Part shown: positions 41,931-53,100 of the stretch, piece by piece
How positions within the stretch are numbered: position 1 is the stretch's first letter
Layout of the letters: each line of letters opens with the position of its first letter
NCBI GenBank assembly: GCA_902763505.1
Contig: CACWSO010000003.1
Location: 62,001 to 126,000, forward strand
Source: an uncultured Eubacteriales bacterium
GTDB taxonomy: Bacteria > Bacillota > Clostridia > Peptostreptococcales > Anaerovoracaceae
Direction: 5' to 3'
DNA: 64,000 bases
Notes under the pieces: model-generated
What the model saw: the letters and a program-made list of their open reading frames with translations, nothing else
Database searches by the model: none
Told to the model about the DNA's origin: nothing
Program-made: the position numbers and the translations under genes

Positions 41931-43166
41931 ATGAAGAAATTATCGGTATTAGTTGCATTGATTATGGCAATTACAGTCTTCTGGATTCCAGGACAGAGTG
42001 TATTTGCTACTGAGAACGAAGGAGATAGCGAAGCCGTCGTTGAGGCACAGGCTGATGAAGATGGGTGGACTGTTACATTTGATTCTGATGGCGGAACTGC
42101 AATTGATCCACAGAATGTAGTTGATAATGGGAAAGCCACAAGGCCTGCAGATCCTACAAAACCAGCAGATGCAAATTACACATATACTTTTGAAAACTGG
42201 TATGAAGGGGAGTCTGCAACACCATATGATTTTGATACGCTAGTAACGCGCAATATTACACTTAAAGCAAAATGGACTCAAACTGCGATTGTTCCAACAT
42301 TCAATCTGGGTTCGGTTTCGGTTAATCAGACAGCAGCCACTTTCAACTGGTCCTGGACGAATGGCACAGGAACAGTGGTTATTCAATTATATAGAAGTGC
42401 CATAAAAGACAGAACTAGTTCATATTCTTATAATCAAAAAATTACCAACGCATACACTTTCTCAGGGTTGAGTGATGGAACCGTATATAACTACATCATT
42501 ACAGCCACTCCAAACGGCGGAAGTGCTGAAACCTATACGGGATCCATAACAACAGCTGCTAAGAAGTATAGCGGGTGGTATACTGAGGGTACAAATAAGT
42601 ATTATTATATTAAGGGCGTAAAGCAGAGAGAAAAAGAGGTTAAACTGAGTGCCGATAGTTCCCAGCTGTATCATTATTTCGATTGCAACGGCGTTTTCAA
42701 GGGTCGCAGAGACTATATGTACAGCAGAATCAAGGGACTGTCAAGCAAGACGTATCTGATTTGCGTTGACAGAACAAACAACGTTGTCTGCGTTTACAAG
42801 GGCGGCAAGAATAAGTGGTATCCATACAAGTATTGGAGCTGCGTAACAGGAAGAATGAAGAAGGGTGATTATCATCCAACGCCATTAGGAACGTATAAGG
42901 TTAAATCAAGAAAGATGACCTTCAGCGGATATGGAATTCCTGAAAAGAAGAAGAACCGCTATTCTGTATGGTACTGTACTAGATTCAAGGGTTCTATTTT
43001 CTTCCACTCACAGCTGTATAAGTATAAGTCAAAATCAAGCTTCATCCCTGGTGGGGCAGCAATGGGAATAAATGCTTCACACGGCTGCATCAGACTGCAT
43101 AAAGCAAATGCTGCCTGGGTTTATAAGAACTGCAAAAAGGGAACAACTGTAGTTGTTATTCAGTAG
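41931..43166 (+). CDS. Secreted L,D-transpeptidase (YkuD family) with InlB-type repeat
   Basis: The 411-residue product starts at ATG 41931, with AGAGGGAG upstream, and has a signal peptide ending near SVFATEN. A Listeria-Bacteroides (InlB B-type) repeat at about 43-120 (WTVTFDSDGGTAID to ITLKAKWTQ) and a fibronectin-III-like module (about 125-210) precede a YkuD catalytic domain (about 275-411). That domain has HPTPLGTYKVKSR, FFHSQLY and the active-site motif SHGCIRLHKANAAW, whose Cys and His are both present. L,D-transpeptidases form 3-3 crosslinks in peptidoglycan or anchor proteins to it. It has its own promoter and terminator and so appears monocistronic. Confidence 0.88.
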   Translation: MKKLSVLVALIMAITVFWIPGQSVFATENEGDSEAVVEAQADEDGWTVTFDSDGGTAIDPQNVVDNGKATRPADPTKPADANYTYTFENWYEGESATPYDFDTLVTRNITLKAKWTQTAIVPTFNLGSVSVNQTAATFNWSWTNGTGTVVIQLYRSAIKDRTSSYSYNQKITNAYTFSGLSDGTVYNYIITATPNGGSAETYTGSITTAAKKYSGWYTEGTNKYYYIKGVKQREKEVKLSADSSQLYHYFDCNGVFKGRRDYMYSRIKGLSSKTYLICVDRTNNVVCVYKGGKNKWYPYKYWSCVTGRMKKGDYHPTPLGTYKVKSRKMTFSGYGIPEKKKNRYSVWYCTRFKGSIFFHSQLYKYKSKSSFIPGGAAMGINASHGCIRLHKANAAWVYKNCKKGTTVVVIQ

Positions 43167-43181
43167 CAATATTGAGTGAAT

Positions 43182-43216
43182 AAACCTTCTGACAGTATTG
43201 TCAGAAGGTTTCATTT
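43182..43216 (+). terminator. Intrinsic terminator after the L,D-transpeptidase gene
   Basis: AAACCTTCTGACA at 43182-43194 and its exact reverse complement at 43199-43211 enclose a GTAT loop. A T-rich but interrupted tract (TTTCATTTTA) follows. It lies 15 bases after the stop codon and 17 bases before the next start, so some read-through into the aminotransferase gene may be needed, since no promoter is visible between them. Confidence 0.8.
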
Positions 43217-43228
43217 TATGGAGAGAAA

Positions 43229-44356
43229 ATGATACCGTTTAATAAATCGTTTTTTTGGAACAAACAAGTTGATTATATCAAAGAAGCCATTGACGATAAC
43301 AAGCTGAGCGGTGATGGAATCTTTACCAAACGCTGTGACGCGTGGATTGAAGAGAATACAGGAACAGAGAAAGCACTTTTGACCACGTCCTGCAGCACTG
43401 CTTTGGAGATGGCAGCGCTTTTGTTGGATATCCGCCCAGGGGATGAAGTTATCATGCCTTCCTACACGTTTGTGTCGACAGCAAACGCTTTTGTTATGCG
43501 AGGCGCTGAAATCGTATTTGTCGATATCAGACCGGACACTCAGAATATTGATGAGAAATTGATTGAAGATGCAATTACAGATAAAACAAAAGCAATCGTT
43601 CCCGTTCATTACGCAGGTGTCGGCTGTGAAATGGATGAAATCCTCAGAATTGCGGATGCACACAATCTCAGTGTAGTGGAGGATGCGGCGCAGGGTGTGA
43701 TGGCATCATACAAGGGCAGAGCACTCGGCAGCATCGGTGATTTCGGCTGTTTTAGCTTTCACGAGACTAAAAACTACAGCATGGGTGAAGGCGGCGCGAT
43801 TCTCATCAACAACCCTGATTATGTTGAAATGGCGGAGATCGTACGTGAGAAAGGAACAGACAGAAGTCGATTCCTGCGCGGTCAGGTCGACAAGTATTCG
43901 TGGGTTGAAAAAGGTTCTTCCTATCTACCTAGTGAACTCAACGCGGCATATCTCATGCCGCAACTTGAAATTGCGGAAGAAATCAATGAGAACAGACTAG
44001 CAAGCTGGAAACTATACTATGAATTACTTGAACCGCTTAAGGACAGAGAACTGATTGAACTCCCATACATTCCTGGCGAGTGCAAGCATAACGCGCACAT
44101 GTTCTATATCAAGGTTAAAGATATTGAGGAACGCACAAAGCTGATCGCACATCTTAAAGAAAATGAAATTTCGGCAGTATTCCATTATGTGCCGCTGCAC
44201 TCATCAAAAGCAGGACAGAAGTACGGAAGATTCCACGGCGAAGACAAATATACAACGAAAGAAAGCGAACGGCTATTGCGACTCCCTATGTTTTATGCAC
44301 TAAAGGGAGAAGAAGTTGAGAAGATAGCGAAGACAATCATAGGTTTTTATAAATAA
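43229..44356 (+). CDS. dTDP-4-amino-4,6-dideoxyhexose transaminase (DegT/WecE-like)
   Basis: The 375-residue PLP enzyme belongs to the DegT/DnrJ/EryC1/StrS sugar aminotransferases. It shows KLSGDGIFTKRCDAW, TTSCSTALEMAALLLDI, the PLP-aspartate stretch VVEDAAQGVMASYKGR (about 150) and the lysine motif SFHETKNYSMGEGGAI (about residue 183). These match WecE (RffA), which converts dTDP-4-keto-6-deoxyglucose to dTDP-4-amino-4,6-dideoxygalactose using glutamate. RmlA and RmlB, which make that keto-sugar, are encoded later in the same locus, which supports the substrate. rmlC and rmlD are not in the window, so rhamnose is a less likely product. It lies just after a terminator and 16 bases before tagD. 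Confidence 0.85.
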   Translation: MIPFNKSFFWNKQVDYIKEAIDDNKLSGDGIFTKRCDAWIEENTGTEKALLTTSCSTALEMAALLLDIRPGDEVIMPSYTFVSTANAFVMRGAEIVFVDIRPDTQNIDEKLIEDAITDKTKAIVPVHYAGVGCEMDEILRIADAHNLSVVEDAAQGVMASYKGRALGSIGDFGCFSFHETKNYSMGEGGAILINNPDYVEMAEIVREKGTDRSRFLRGQVDKYSWVEKGSSYLPSELNAAYLMPQLEIAEEINENRLASWKLYYELLEPLKDRELIELPYIPGECKHNAHMFYIKVKDIEERTKLIAHLKENEISAVFHYVPLHSSKAGQKYGRFHGEDKYTTKESERLLRLPMFYALKGEEVEKIAKTIIGFYK

Positions 44357-44372
44357 CATTCGGAGGTAGCTC

Positions 44373-44762
44373 ATGAAAAAGGTAATAACATATGGAACAT
44401 TCGATTTGCTTCATTATGGACATGTGAACCTTCTGCAAAGAGCGAAAGAATTAGGAGATTATCTCATTGTTGCGATTTCAACAGATGAGTTCAATTGGAA
44501 TATGAAAAACAAGAAGTGCTATTTTTCTTATGAGGAAAGGAAACGTCTTGTTGAAGCCATCAGATATGTAGATCTTGTCATACCAGAAGAGAGTTGGGAG
44601 CAGAAAGTCAACGACGTCAAGGAATTCAAGGTAGATACTTTCGTCATTGGCGATGATTGGGAAGGGAAATTCGACTTTCTCAAGGAGTATTGTGATGTAG
44701 TGTATCTACCAAGGACACCGGAAATTTCAACGACGCAGATTAAAAAAGATCTCAAAAAATGA
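44373..44762 (+). CDS. tagD: Glycerol-3-phosphate cytidylyltransferase
   Basis: The 129-residue protein makes CDP-glycerol from CTP and glycerol-3-phosphate, the donor for glycerol teichoic acids. It has TYGTFDLLHYGHVNLLQRAKELG (HxGH motif), EERKRLVEAIRYVD, VIGDDWEGKFDFL and RTPEISTTQIKK, the family's RTxxISTT signature, at the normal length for TagD. AGGAGGT-type ribosome binding (GGAGGT) lies before the start. The last 4 bases overlap the YfhO gene. Its presence supports glycerol-phosphate as one building block for the CDP-glycerol transferase-family proteins in this locus. Confidence 0.93.
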   Translation: MKKVITYGTFDLLHYGHVNLLQRAKELGDYLIVAISTDEFNWNMKNKKCYFSYEERKRLVEAIRYVDLVIPEESWEQKVNDVKEFKVDTFVIGDDWEGKFDFLKEYCDVVYLPRTPEISTTQIKKDLKK

Positions 44763-47389
44763 AGGAAACCATAAAGCTTATCTTAATATATTCAGTTTTA
44801 TTTGGGGTTCTTGCCGCAGGTATTTTTGTTCTGTTTATTCTCGCCCACAAATCCTTCATTCAATACGGAGACGGGTATAAGCAGGGGTACTTCTGGGTCA
44901 TTGAAGTGCGACAGCAACTACAGGATCTGGCAGCAGGAAAGGGCTTTCATTTTTGGTCATGGAGCAATGGCTTGGGTATGAACGCCCCTCTGGGATATAT
45001 CATTGATCCATTCATGATTATAGCCGCCCTTTTTCCTCCGGGTGCCATTGAGCTGGGATATACGGTTTCAAATCTGTTGAAGTTATACTTTGGCGGACTT
45101 GTTTTTCTTATTTTTTGCAACTATGTGAATCTGGACGGGTATAAGTGTGTTGTAGGCTCTCTTTGCTATGCGTTCTCCGCATGGTTCATCGAAGTGGCTC
45201 TCTGCCAGAGTTCCCTGCTGATGAACGCTTATCTGTTCCCGCTCCTCGTACTGTCCGTGGAATGGGTGTACAGAAAAAGAAGTCCCGTTTTCTTTATTCT
45301 CGTGGTTGCATACTACATGATGAGGACATTCTACTTCTCATACATGTCTGCCATCGTCATCATCCTTTACATTTTGCTTCGCTATTTCGCATACAGTGAG
45401 TTCAACGTAAAGGAGTACATAATCAATGCAGTAAAATTCATCTGCTACGGGATATGCGGATGTCTTATATCATTCATCACAATGCTTCCATATGTCAGTG
45501 AGATATATGATGCTTCAACAGACAGTTCGACAGATACCTCTTCAATACTGTTTGGACTCAGCTATTATATCGAGTTCGGAAAGCGACTTCTCGGTCAGGG
45601 CATGACCGACGATTATCTTGACATCGGCGTCCCGGTCATCATTTTGTTGCTTCTGCCGATCGCAGTGAAGAAGATTTCTAAGAGCGAAACAGGAACGATC
45701 ATGACGATCATTCTGTTTCCGATGATGCTTCTGCCATTTTTCTGCAGCATGTTCAATGCGTTTGGTTATCCGACGCTCAGATGGTCTTATACGTTTATCT
45801 TCTTTGCAGTCTGGGCGGCAGTAAACGTTTTAGACCTGCAGGAACTGCGGAAACGGAACAATCTTCTGCTGATGACAGTTTCTCTTGTTGTTATTGCAAT
45901 CTGGTCCATGTGGCCAATATTGATACATGGACTCAGCTTCGAAACACCTACATCATTCTTTGTGCCATGGAATCTGTTTGCCGGCATAGTCATTTTGCTG
46001 TGTGTCGGTTTAGGAAGAAAATATCTCGTTGTTTTCTTTACGTTGGGAGCTCTTCTTATTGGCTGGAACTGGTCTTTCTACAAGAACATTGATGACTTTA
46101 TGAGCAATGGACGAATTGATGAACACCTTAAAACATCCACACAGAGAGTTGGCAGCCAGATCAGCGATGCAGAATTCTACAGAATCGATCAAGTAGACGG
46201 CATTACACTACATCATGAAATGAAGTTCCCGGCGAATGAAAACGCATGGTGGCAAAACAAAGTCCTTTACACCTATGATTCGAAACTGCCTGCCAGACTG
46301 TTTGACTACAACAAGTCCGTCGGCAACGACTATGGTTACTTTAAGAGAGTATATGTGCTGTCAAACGACAACAGAATGGGTCTGGATTATCTTGCAGGCG
46401 TACGTTATTTCCTGGGAGATGACCATAAGAACGGCTGGACAGGTTCGGATGAGTATGCAGGATACGGATTTGAATATTTCAATACAATCGATGATGTCAG
46501 TATTTACAAAAGCAGATATGATACGAGTCTTGGGTATGCATATGACAGATGCATTCCTGAAAGCGAATATATGAAGCTCTCGAGACTGGAACGGGAGCAG
46601 GCGCTCATGCAGGCTGCAGTAGTTCCAGATGGAACGAAGACGGATACCGTGCAAATCAGTCATTCGGATATTGAAACGAATATACGGGATATTACTTACA
46701 ACGTAGCCGGCAAATCCGGTGCTGTTGTGAAAGGTAATACTATAACGACAGAAGTAGAAGATGCATATATCGATTTGAACGTGCAAGACGTTAAGAACAG
46801 TCAGCTTATTCTGTCATTTGACAATCTGCAGCGGACGGGATCTGCAGATATTAAAATTACAGCGACAAACGAAAAACTGTCACAGATGATTCTCAATGAT
46901 GACAGCAATCAGACAATTCCGAACAGATGTGATTATGATATTAATATGGGTTATTATGATGACTACAGCGGAACGATTCGTCTAACGTTTGCATATTCTG
47001 GTGAGTATACCTTTGATAAACTGTATCTCTCAGCGATGTCGGCAGATTTGTTCGATCAATATGCGAAAGTCAGACAGAAGAATCTGTATCATGTTACATC
47101 GTACGATGCAGAAACAGTAGAGGGAACGGTCAATCTTAAAAAAGACAGCATCGTCTACTTTTCGATTCCATCCTATCGGAATTGGGATGTCTATGTTGAC
47201 GGTGTCAAGCAAGAAAGAATCGACAATGTAAACATTGCTTTTATGGGAGCAGAAGTTCCGGCAGGAGAGCATGAAGTGGTTCTGAAATACAGCCGCAGCA
47301 TGATGAAATACGCAGCAACCGTTTCGCTCATTGGTGTCTTGTTGGCGGTGTTAATTTGTATAATCCAAAGACGCAGAAGAAAGATATGA
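44759..47389 (+). CDS. YfhO-family membrane protein, first of a tandem pair
   Basis: The 876-residue integral membrane protein has about 12-13 hydrophobic spans in its first 480 residues and a large external beta-rich C-terminal part (about 480-850), ending in one more span and RRRRKI. An early external loop carries SFIQYGDGYKQGYFWV, and LGMNAPLGYIIDPFMIIAALF follows, both typical of YfhO. In Bacillus and Listeria, YfhO-type GT-C-like proteins work with a CsbB/GtlA-type enzyme to put sugars from a lipid carrier onto lipoteichoic acid outside the cell. That role is inferred here from the GT2 gene at 55305. The gene overlaps both tagD and the second YfhO gene by 4 bases. Confidence 0.88.
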   Translation: MKETIKLILIYSVLFGVLAAGIFVLFILAHKSFIQYGDGYKQGYFWVIEVRQQLQDLAAGKGFHFWSWSNGLGMNAPLGYIIDPFMIIAALFPPGAIELGYTVSNLLKLYFGGLVFLIFCNYVNLDGYKCVVGSLCYAFSAWFIEVALCQSSLLMNAYLFPLLVLSVEWVYRKRSPVFFILVVAYYMMRTFYFSYMSAIVIILYILLRYFAYSEFNVKEYIINAVKFICYGICGCLISFITMLPYVSEIYDASTDSSTDTSSILFGLSYYIEFGKRLLGQGMTDDYLDIGVPVIILLLLPIAVKKISKSETGTIMTIILFPMMLLPFFCSMFNAFGYPTLRWSYTFIFFAVWAAVNVLDLQELRKRNNLLLMTVSLVVIAIWSMWPILIHGLSFETPTSFFVPWNLFAGIVILLCVGLGRKYLVVFFTLGALLIGWNWSFYKNIDDFMSNGRIDEHLKTSTQRVGSQISDAEFYRIDQVDGITLHHEMKFPANENAWWQNKVLYTYDSKLPARLFDYNKSVGNDYGYFKRVYVLSNDNRMGLDYLAGVRYFLGDDHKNGWTGSDEYAGYGFEYFNTIDDVSIYKSRYDTSLGYAYDRCIPESEYMKLSRLEREQALMQAAVVPDGTKTDTVQISHSDIETNIRDITYNVAGKSGAVVKGNTITTEVEDAYIDLNVQDVKNSQLILSFDNLQRTGSADIKITATNEKLSQMILNDDSNQTIPNRCDYDINMGYYDDYSGTIRLTFAYSGEYTFDKLYLSAMSADLFDQYAKVRQKNLYHVTSYDAETVEGTVNLKKDSIVYFSIPSYRNWDVYVDGVKQERIDNVNIAFMGAEVPAGEHEVVLKYSRSMMKYAATVSLIGVLLAVLICIIQRRRRKI

Positions 47390-50109
47390 AGAGAGCGCTT
47401 AAGCTGATTACAATCTATACACTGATATTCGGTATCCTGGCAGCGATTGTTTTCGTGCAGTTTGTCTTGTTGCACAAGTCTTTCGTGCAATACGGGGACG
47501 GCTACCGGCAGGGTTTCTTTTGGCTTGTCGAAAACAAGAACAATCTGGATACGTTCCTCTCTGGGGATGGAGTCACAGGATGGTCCTGGAGCAAAGGTCT
47601 TGGGATGGAAACATCGTTGGTCACAGATCCATTCACGGTTATTGCTTCTGCTTTTGGTGCAGGACATTTAGAGCTGGGCTATACGGTGGCACTGGTCGTT
47701 GAGTTGTATCTCTGCGGCCTAGCTTTTCTTGCTTTTGCAGCAGAGGTGGGAATGAGGAATCTCCAGTGCATACTTGGCGCGATTTGTTATGCGTTCTGCG
47801 GATGGGGCATTGACTCAGCGCTTGTACAATACAGTTTCGTACTGAAACTGATGCTCTTCCCGATTCTGGTTCTCTCTGTGGACAGAGTCTACAAAGGTAA
47901 ATCTCCGCTGCTGTTCATGCTGACGGTAGCGTATTATGCTATCACTGGTGTTTACTTCGCTTATATGGCGGCGATATTCGTCATTATTTATATCCTGATA
48001 CGATATGCCTATTACAATGAGAGGTTCAAAGCCAGTGAATACTTCCTTTCCATTGGCAAATTTGTCATATATGGAATCATCGGACTTGTGATTTCTACTG
48101 TAACAGCGCTTCCGTATGTTTACTCTTTGCTGGGTTCTACAACAGAAAGTGCGGCAGACGGTTACGGCTTATTCTATAATCCGGATTATTATCTTTACTT
48201 TGGGAAATATCTTCTTTCACAGACTGTGACCAGTGGGTTCTCAAACGGGTATTCTTACTTCGGTCTTTCAGCAATCGTTTTGATGACGATACCGGTTGCG
48301 TTCCGGAGGTTCTCCATCAAATCCACACCGGCAATCATGACTATTATATGTGCTGTCATGTTTGTATTCCCATTCTTTAGCAGCGCGTTGAACGGATTTG
48401 GATATTGCTCGAGCCGTTGGTTTTTCATGGCGGCGTTTTTCCTGCTTTGGACAGGTCTCGAGGGATTTGATCTGCACAAACTTGCGGAAACAAAGAACAC
48501 TATTCTCATGATTGTTTCTCTGGCGGTACTGTTCATATGGTCAGTTGGTTTCATACAGGCTGGGTGGATCAACACATCAGGGCGTGATGAAAACTTATTC
48601 CTGATGCTCAACTTATTCTCTGGCCTCATTACGGTTCTGATTATTCTGATTTCCGCAAGACAAGGCAGAGAGGGATGGAAGAGTGTATGTATTGTCGGCA
48701 TCTGCGCGCTGACAACAATCGGATGCTGGAACGTTGCGTTCAAAGGCAATCTCGACACGTTCCTGAAATTCGGTGAAATCAACAACCAACTTGAAAAATC
48801 GACACAACGCGTCGCAACACAGATTGGCGATGACGGATTTTACAGAGTCGATCAGGTCAATGGCCTGGTCAACAACCGGTTTATGAGTAAGCCTGCCAAT
48901 GAAAACCTCTGGTGGAAATCAAAGAGTCTATATATCTATGATTCGAAGATTCCAGCCGATATGATCAAACTGAACGGACTTGTTGGAAACAACTACGGAT
49001 TTGCGGAACGTGTCTACATGGTCTCCAATGACAATAGAATGGGTCTGGACTTCCTAACTGGCGTGAAGTACTTTTTGGGTAATGACACAATAGGGCAGCA
49101 CTTCACACCTGATAATTTTGCCGGATATGGGTTCGAGAAATCCAATGCGATCGATGGAGTCACAATTTGGAAAAACAAATACAATACAAGTCTAGGATTC
49201 GGATATGGCGCATGTATTTCTGAAACCGAGTTCAATAAGCTGAACAGATTGGAGCGGGAGCAGGCACTGATGCAGACTGCTGTCATACCGGACAATACAA
49301 TCAGCAACATGAACTCCTGCAAAGAAGTCAAGGCGGAAGAGATAGAAACGAAGATTTCCAAACCAGAATTCACCTTAGAAAAGGGAAACAATATTGAGAT
49401 TTCCAATGGACAGATCATTGCAACGGCCGATGACGCCACATTTATGATCCATCCGAAGGATGTCCCTGCGGGGCAGCTCATTCTCTCTTTTGATGGATTT
49501 GGGCGGCTTTACAGCGATGGAAGCAAAGGCAACAGCGTCAAGATTTATATCAGTGACAGCAAGATCGAGAAGAGTAATGTCTGGAAGAAGAACAACCAGT
49601 CGCTTGCAAGTGTCGATCATTATGATATCAATCTCGGCTACAGCAAGGAATATGACGATACGATAACTGTCAGAATTGCATATGCTGGGGTCTACCATTT
49701 TGACGATATCTATCTTTCTTCCATGTCTGCGAAACTATATGACAAATACGCTGCGGAACGGATGAAGAACGTTTACGATATTACCTCCTTTGACAATCAG
49801 AAAGTCACTGGTACGGTAAACATGCAGGAGGATGGTCTTTTATACTTCTCCATCTATGATTACGATAACTGGGATGTCTATGTGGATGGGAAGAAAGCAG
49901 AGCTGATTGATAATGTCAATATTGCTTTCACAGGGGTGGAATTATCACACGGACAACATGAAATTGTGTTAAAATATAATTTCAGAGTAATGAAAATGGC
50001 GGCTGCAGTCTCCCTGGCCGGGTTGCTGGCAGCATTGATCATTTGTTTGTTCCACAGACGCATGAGAAAAAGATATTTATTGAACCATGAAGCTGGACAA
50101 CATCAGTAA
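47386..50109 (+). CDS. YfhO-family membrane protein, second of a tandem pair
   Basis: The 907-residue paralogue of the preceding gene product has the same layout: N-terminal span, SFVQYGDGYRQGFFWLV loop, LGMETSLVTDPFTVIASAF, about a dozen membrane spans, an external C-terminal domain with shared blocks (LERFQALMQ-like LEREQALMQTAVIPD; YFSIYDYDNWDVYVDGKKAE) and a final span. The start is set at ATG 47386 by alignment with the neighbour; the in-frame TTG at 47356 adds 10 unmatched residues. The ATGA overlap with the previous stop suggests coupled translation. Two copies may glycosylate different positions or polymers. Its 3' end overlaps the next gene by 23 bases. Confidence 0.87.
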   Translation: MKRALKLITIYTLIFGILAAIVFVQFVLLHKSFVQYGDGYRQGFFWLVENKNNLDTFLSGDGVTGWSWSKGLGMETSLVTDPFTVIASAFGAGHLELGYTVALVVELYLCGLAFLAFAAEVGMRNLQCILGAICYAFCGWGIDSALVQYSFVLKLMLFPILVLSVDRVYKGKSPLLFMLTVAYYAITGVYFAYMAAIFVIIYILIRYAYYNERFKASEYFLSIGKFVIYGIIGLVISTVTALPYVYSLLGSTTESAADGYGLFYNPDYYLYFGKYLLSQTVTSGFSNGYSYFGLSAIVLMTIPVAFRRFSIKSTPAIMTIICAVMFVFPFFSSALNGFGYCSSRWFFMAAFFLLWTGLEGFDLHKLAETKNTILMIVSLAVLFIWSVGFIQAGWINTSGRDENLFLMLNLFSGLITVLIILISARQGREGWKSVCIVGICALTTIGCWNVAFKGNLDTFLKFGEINNQLEKSTQRVATQIGDDGFYRVDQVNGLVNNRFMSKPANENLWWKSKSLYIYDSKIPADMIKLNGLVGNNYGFAERVYMVSNDNRMGLDFLTGVKYFLGNDTIGQHFTPDNFAGYGFEKSNAIDGVTIWKNKYNTSLGFGYGACISETEFNKLNRLEREQALMQTAVIPDNTISNMNSCKEVKAEEIETKISKPEFTLEKGNNIEISNGQIIATADDATFMIHPKDVPAGQLILSFDGFGRLYSDGSKGNSVKIYISDSKIEKSNVWKKNNQSLASVDHYDINLGYSKEYDDTITVRIAYAGVYHFDDIYLSSMSAKLYDKYAAERMKNVYDITSFDNQKVTGTVNMQEDGLLYFSIYDYDNWDVYVDGKKAELIDNVNIAFTGVELSHGQHEIVLKYNFRVMKMAAAVSLAGLLAALIICLFHRRMRKRYLLNHEAGQHQ

Positions 50110-53100
50110 AAAGTACAAAAAAAGAAGAAAGTTTTCAGGATACGCGAAGTACCAGAAACTGCCGTTGGAGGAGAAAACGTTTCTCCTGGAAGCAGGGCAG
50201 GGCCTTCACATAAACGGAAATGTATTTGCCTTTGTGCAATCGCTCGAAACGGACAGTAAGTGGCATGCATATAAATGGTATGTGGTCGTCACGACAAGCG
50301 CGAAAAAAGCCGCCGAAAAGAAGCTCGCCGACAATGGCTTCTCGAAGGCAATGCTTGTCATACGCGACAGCGACGAGTACATTAGACTGCTTGCTACGGC
50401 TAAGTACCTCATCACGGACAATTCATTCCCTTCGTATTATGTGAAGAGAGAAGGGCAGGTCTGTCTCAATACATGGCATGGAACGCCGCTGAAGCGATTG
50501 GGCAGACAGGACATCGAGCATTCCACATCCATCGGCAATGTTCAGAAGAACTTTCTCTTCTCAGACTATCTGCTCTTCCCGAACACCTATACAAGGGACA
50601 TCATGATGGAGGACTACATGGTCAGCAGACTCTACAGAGGAAAGTCTGTACTCATTGATTATCCGAGAAATGATGCGCTCTTTGATATGGAACGAAGCAG
50701 ACAGATTCGTGAGAAATACGAGTTAGAGGACAAGAAGGTTCTGGCATATATGCCTACTTGGCGTGGGACAGGGCGAAACGCCAATGTTCAGAAGCAAGTG
50801 GAAGATATTGAACAGATACTCCGTTTCATCGATGGACAGCTCCATGAAGACGAGATTCTCTTTGTAAATCTGCATTTTCTTGTTACAAAAGGAATCGATT
50901 TCAAGCAATATAAGAATATCCGGAAGTTCCCGGCAGAGTATGAAACATATGTATTTTTGGCGGCCTGTGATGCGCTGATCAGCGACTACTCCAGTGTCAT
51001 GATTGACTTCGCACAGACGGGCAGAGACGTGATCATGTACATGTATGATTACGAAGAGTACTGCAGGGAAAAGGGCTTTTACTTTGATGTCAGAACACTG
51101 CCTTTCAAGCAGGCAGAGACAGAAGACGAACTGATGGAAGCAATCCATGAGGGACCTCGCGCATATAAGCTTGATGATTCGCTGGTAGGTGAGAACTTTG
51201 GCCATGCAACTGAAAAGATGCTGAATCTCCTCTGCAACGGTGTAGAAGAGGGAATCAATGTTGAGCAGTGGCAGCCGGGGGAAGACATCCGCGTTATCCA
51301 TGCGGGCAATATCCTGCGGCCGGAGGATCAGTTCATTCTCAATCGCTTTATGGAAGAGTTGCCGGAAGAAGAGAAGAAACGGACTGTGCTCACCTTTGAA
51401 AACAGACTGAACGGAGAGAGTCTGGCATATTTAGGCACCATCGATCCAGATCTTCATTTCGTGCGTTATATCATTACGGATTACAGGCCGTTTTCCAAGA
51501 AGGTTTATGAGGTACAAGAACGCAAGAGGCTGATGTACGGCATCGAGCCTGCCAGCATGGAGTTTCTCCAGTCCGGCAATGCGCGCCTCTCCAGAATGAT
51601 ATCGAGATACAAAGGCAGAAAGGTATATCACAATATTCCGTCTGAGCTTCGCAGCGCATTGAACTACGGCTTTGCGAAGAACCCTGCTTCCTATGAGAAG
51701 TTCATCTCACGCTTTGATGAGATCAAAGAGTATCCGCCTGATTTTTGTATCGAGATGTGGGAGGAGCAGGAGCCGATGTCATGGGGCATCATTGCGGATT
51801 TTGATTGTGAGCAATTCACGGCAAACGATGAGAAACTGTTCATGAGCGGCACTTTGGACGTCCGGTTTCTGGAGAAAGATTTTCAGCTCAAGGACAGTTT
51901 GCTAATCAACAACAAAGAATACAAAATCAATCTGAAAATGCTCTCAGAGAGTTTTGCCAATAGGGTATATAAGAAGACTGCGCACATTGAGCTTACCGTC
52001 GACCCGCAGGAGCTGGTTGTATGGAATGTGAATAACCGCATGGCAATCGGTGTGATTTCGGAGGGTAAAGAACTGTGGGCGAGAGTGCGCAGCACGAAAA
52101 AGCAAACGCAATCCAGGAAGATTCACAAGATACCATCGATTGGAAGTGTCTGTTCCTTCAAACCGGAATCCCTCAGTTTTCGGATTGTGGTACGTGAAGA
52201 GAATGTGACAGATAAAACGATAGAGAAAATCAAGCTTGCTCTTGCCTTTGCATTGAGTAGGATTACACCTTGGTATAAACCTGTACTTCTCTACGAGAAA
52301 AACTGTGCACGATATGAGGAAAGTGCATCTGTACTTCTGGAGTATCTGGCGGATATCCATTACAAAAGTGCCAGATTTGTTTTGGATAAAAACTATGAGC
52401 ATAGAGATGGCATTCCTGAAAAATGCCGCAAGTACATCATAGATAAGTACTCGTTCTCCCATTACTACAACCTCTTCGCAGCTAAGACACTGATTTCTTC
52501 AGAGGCAGTAGGACATGCGTTGGAGAAGCAAACGACGAGCAAGCTGTTTAAGAATTATATCGATAAAGGTTCCAAGAACTACATCTTTCTTCAGCACGGC
52601 GTCATGTACATGGTCTCGTTAGGGGCGGACAAGCGCTTCTTCTTCAATGTAGACGTGGAGCACGCAAAAAGGAGAGTGGTTGTTTCCTCTGATCTCGAAG
52701 CGGAGCACTTCAAACATTACACGAGATATAGGGATGAAGATATCTATGTATGTGGGCTGCTGAAGTTTGATAAGAGCATTCTCTATGATGATGCAGATAG
52801 AATCACGGTCATGCTAACATGGAGACCGTGGGAGTATGTGTCCGGCATTAACGATATCCGACAGACGGCTTACTTCAAGATGCTGGAGCGTATAGGGGCA
52901 GCTGTACCGGAAGAGCTAAAAGAAAAACTGATCATTCTGCCGCATCCATTAATCGCGAAACAGATGGAAACCATGGAAGCGAGTGGAATTAGTAAGTACA
53001 TGACCGCTACTGAAAAATACGATGAAATACTGCGGACAACAAAGCTTTTGGTTACAGACTACTCGTCCATTTCATACGATGCCTTCTATCGCGGCACGAA

